Assembly: GCF_900129935.1 (NCBI RefSeq)
Contig: NZ_FQXJ01000012.1
Coordinates: 62,001 to 126,000, forward strand
Source of the DNA: Desulfosporosinus lacus DSM 15449
Lineage (GTDB): Bacteria > Bacillota > Desulfitobacteriia > Desulfitobacteriales > Desulfitobacteriaceae
Length of the DNA: 64,000 bases
Reading direction: 5' to 3'
The notes under the pieces were generated by a model, which was not told the origin of the DNA, did no database searches, and saw only the letters and a list, made by a program, of their open reading frames with translations. This document shows, in pieces, positions 62,030 through 64,000 of this stretch. A program made the translations under genes and the position numbers. Each line of letters begins with the position of its first letter. The stretch's first letter is position 1.

Positions 62030-63259
62030 ATGGTAATGCAACTTAATGAAGTTGTGATGGTTAGCGCTTGCAGAACACCTATTGGTTCTTATGGAGGGTC
62101 ACTTCAACCAGTGCCTGCCAATGAATTGACCAAGCTTGTTGCTACTGAGGCTATAAAACGTGCGGGAATTGATCCGAAACAGGTGGATGAAATCGTGGCC
62201 GGAATGTGCTTAGGTCATGGTAATGGCTCATGTCCTCCCCGTATTGTGGCTATGGAGATTGGTATGGATCCTAAATCAAGTGCCTGTATGGTCAACCAGA
62301 ACTGTGCATCTGCAATGAGAGCCGTGGAAATCGCTGCTATGAAACTGCAACTAGGCAAATACGAAATAGCTCTAGTAACTGGCACTGAAAGTATGAGTAA
62401 TATCCCTTACATCTCTACGACATCCAGATGGGGTGCAAGAATGGGCGACGTCAAACTTCAGGACGCCATGCTTGCAGATGGATTGGTATGCCAACTAGCC
62501 GGTTCCCATATGGGAGGAACTGCTGAAAATATCGCTGAACAGTATGGAATTACCAGAAAAGAATGTGACGAGCTAGCTCTTCTTAGCCATCAGAGGGCAA
62601 TAAGGGCTATTGACGAAGGTCGTTTTGTCAGAGAGATTGTTCCTGTTCCAGTCAAAAAGGGAAAAAAAGAATACCTGTTCAAGCAGGACGAACATTCTAT
62701 TCGAGGTGCAAGCTTCGAAAGTATGGCCAAGCTGAAACCTGCATTTAAAAAAGACGGTGTTGTAACTGCTGGCAACGCTTCTGGTCTAAATGACGCAGCG
62801 GCGGCTGTCGTTTTGATGACTAAGGAAAAGGCTGAGGAACTGGGAATCAAACCTCTAATGAAACTTATAAATATCTGTGATGAAGGGGTAGAAGCTAGTG
62901 TTATGGGCTTAGGTCCCGCTGTTGCTATACCCAAATGTTTGAAAGAAGCTGGAATAAAGTATGAAGACGTTGATTACTGGGAAATCAACGAAGCCTTTGC
63001 AGCCCAAGTGATTGGTGTTGGCAAGAAGATAAAAGATGAAGCAGGCATCACTTTCAACATAGGTACGTTCGAGCAGGATGGCAACATTAACACGAATGGT
63101 TCTGGAATTGGATTAGGACATCCGGTTGGGGCTACCGGACTGCGCATCATTGTAAGCCTTTATTATGAACTGGAGAGACTTGGGAAAACAGTTGGCGGCG
63201 CTTCCCTTTGCGTAGGTGGCGGAGCAGCTATGGCTTCTCTGTGGACTCGAGAGATATAG
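62030..63259 (+). CDS. Acetyl-CoA C-acyltransferase (thiolase)
   Basis: Thiolase of 409 aa. The acyl-binding cysteine is in VNQNCASAMRAVEIA near residue 88, the NEAFAAQ motif near 324, His in GIGLGHPVGATGLR near 362, and the second cysteine in CVGGGAAMA near 392. It condenses or cleaves acyl-CoA units, and so can run either toward butyrate or for fatty-acid breakdown. ATG 62030 has AAAGGGG at about 10 bp; ATG 62036 is also possible. It lies 57 bp after the CoA-transferase. Confidence 0.92.
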   Translation: MVMQLNEVVMVSACRTPIGSYGGSLQPVPANELTKLVATEAIKRAGIDPKQVDEIVAGMCLGHGNGSCPPRIVAMEIGMDPKSSACMVNQNCASAMRAVEIAAMKLQLGKYEIALVTGTESMSNIPYISTTSRWGARMGDVKLQDAMLADGLVCQLAGSHMGGTAENIAEQYGITRKECDELALLSHQRAIRAIDEGRFVREIVPVPVKKGKKEYLFKQDEHSIRGASFESMAKLKPAFKKDGVVTAGNASGLNDAAAAVVLMTKEKAEELGIKPLMKLINICDEGVEASVMGLGPAVAIPKCLKEAGIKYEDVDYWEINEAFAAQVIGVGKKIKDEAGITFNIGTFEQDGNINTNGSGIGLGHPVGATGLRIIVSLYYELERLGKTVGGASLCVGGGAAMASLWTREI

Positions 63260-63307
63260 ATGTTGTAAGAAATTGGTGAAAAAATTTGTGCTGGAGGGAA
63301 TGTAAAC

Positions 63308-64000
63308 ATGGCGTCTAATTTTGCAGTTAATAATATTAGAGATTTTGAATTTATTATCCAAGAATGGCTTCCAACTGAGGGGGTTTTTAATTACCCGCAG
63401 TTTGCAGATTATTATTCCAAGGATGACATTAAATCAGTCTTAGATCCTGTTTTAAAAATGTGCAAGGCAGTAATTGAGCCGACCAATGGCGAAAATGAGA
63501 CTCATCCTGCTACCTTTGCTGATGGTGAGGTAACTACCCCGCCTAGCTTAGGACCACTTTTCCACAAGTTGCAGGAAGAGGGCTGGGGTACCAGCAATAT
63601 AGATAATTCCCCCGATGCCATGGTATTACCGGAAATGCTGAATGCCGCCGTTTGGGAGCTTATTTGTGCAGCTAATCCCACCTTTATGCCCTATGTTCTG
63701 CTGACCAGTGGGGCAGCCGGTTTAATTCAAAGCTTTGGCAATGACGAATTAAAAGCTAAGTTCCTTCCTAATATGATGAATGGAACTTGGGCTGGAACTA
63801 TGTGTCTGACTGAGCCCGGAGCAGGGTCCGATGTAGGGGATATTCTTTCTAAAGCCTATCCGACTGACGATCCGCGGATCTTTAAGATCAAAGGCAATAA
63901 GATCTTTATAACTGGTGGCAACAATGATTTTACGGAAAATATCATCCACCTCTATTTAGCTCGTATAGAAGGTGCTAAACCCGGTACCAGCGGAATTTCT
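63308..64000 (+). CDS. Acyl-CoA dehydrogenase, N-terminal part (runs off the window)
   Basis: Starts at ATG 63308 behind GGAGGG and remains open to the end, giving 231 residues. The FAD/substrate motif MCLTEPGAGSDVG lies near residue 160, followed by KGNKIFITGGNND, and LLTSGAAGLIQSFG precedes it. The extended N-terminus and the FNYPQFADYY segment resemble the larger (about 600 aa) acyl-CoA dehydrogenases with an AcdN-like extension. With the thiolase and CoA-transferase it suggests short-chain fatty acid metabolism. Confidence 0.9.
   Translation, partial: MASNFAVNNIRDFEFIIQEWLPTEGVFNYPQFADYYSKDDIKSVLDPVLKMCKAVIEPTNGENETHPATFADGEVTTPPSLGPLFHKLQEEGWGTSNIDNSPDAMVLPEMLNAAVWELICAANPTFMPYVLLTSGAAGLIQSFGNDELKAKFLPNMMNGTWAGTMCLTEPGAGSDVGDILSKAYPTDDPRIFKIKGNKIFITGGNNDFTENIIHLYLARIEGAKPGTSGIS

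Overview
This 64 kb window comes from a low-GC, endospore-forming, anaerobic Firmicute. Supporting signs are a three-gene GerA-type germinant receptor, lipoprotein signal peptides with no outer-membrane genes, a c-di-AMP riboswitch, many TTG/GTG starts behind strong Shine-Dalgarno sites, a sigma-54 activated CoA-transferase/thiolase/acyl-CoA dehydrogenase set and a molybdopterin oxidoreductase. The gene mix resembles Desulfosporosinus/Desulfitobacterium (Peptococcaceae). That placement is inference; no rRNA is present.

Layout. 0-7 kb: a zinc alcohol dehydrogenase (minus strand), two radical-SAM genes plus a lipoate ligase that look like the LipS1/LipS2-type lipoate assembly route, a DUF401 membrane protein and a Uma2-family nuclease. 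Upstream lies a scar containing the decayed 3' end of the DUF401 gene followed by the decayed 5' end of the first radical-SAM gene. 7-13.3 kb: a ribose operon rbsRKDACB with two LacI-type operators. 13.5-17.4 kb: gerBAC-type germination operon.

17.4-44 kb is the most interesting part: an exopolysaccharide locus with an embedded ComQXPA-like quorum-sensing cassette (pre-pheromone with a C-terminal Tyr-Trp-Val, isoprenyl transferase, multi-membrane histidine kinase, LuxR-type regulator). The cassette lies between two copies of one 85-bp promoter module. Each copy has a consensus -10, no -35, and two CCTGTAG-based sites 34 bp apart. One copy precedes a secreted protein gene, the other the polysaccharide biosynthesis genes. 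I infer that the encoded ComA-like regulator drives both. The polysaccharide genes predict a di-N-acetylbacillosamine-type initiating sugar (dehydratase, aminotransferase, phosphosugar transferase, acetyltransferase). They also predict a dTDP-linked 2-deoxy-4-amino sugar (RmlA, RmlB, 2,3-dehydratase, 3-ketoreductase, 4-aminotransferase) and an acyl-carrier-protein acylation module with its own phosphopantetheinyl transferase. A polymerase, one glycosyltransferase and a flippase complete the set.

44-53 kb: a MacB/FtsX-type ABC pair, a secreted subtilase, a possible group II intron tail fragment, an ADP-ribosyltransferase-like gene lacking a normal start codon, a LysM-G5-NlpC/P60 hydrolase under a c-di-AMP riboswitch, a PlsC acyltransferase and a four-gene operon of unknown small membrane proteins. 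52.8-58.2 kb: an HxlR-type regulator with a near-consensus promoter, a molybdopterin oxidoreductase, a VOC-family gene remnant and a sigma factor/DUF4179 pair. 58.5-64 kb: a CBS-PAS-sigma-54 activator followed by a binding-site-like repeat, terminator, -24/-12 promoter and a CoA-transferase, thiolase and truncated acyl-CoA dehydrogenase. I saw no tRNA, rRNA, CRISPR array or intact insertion sequence.
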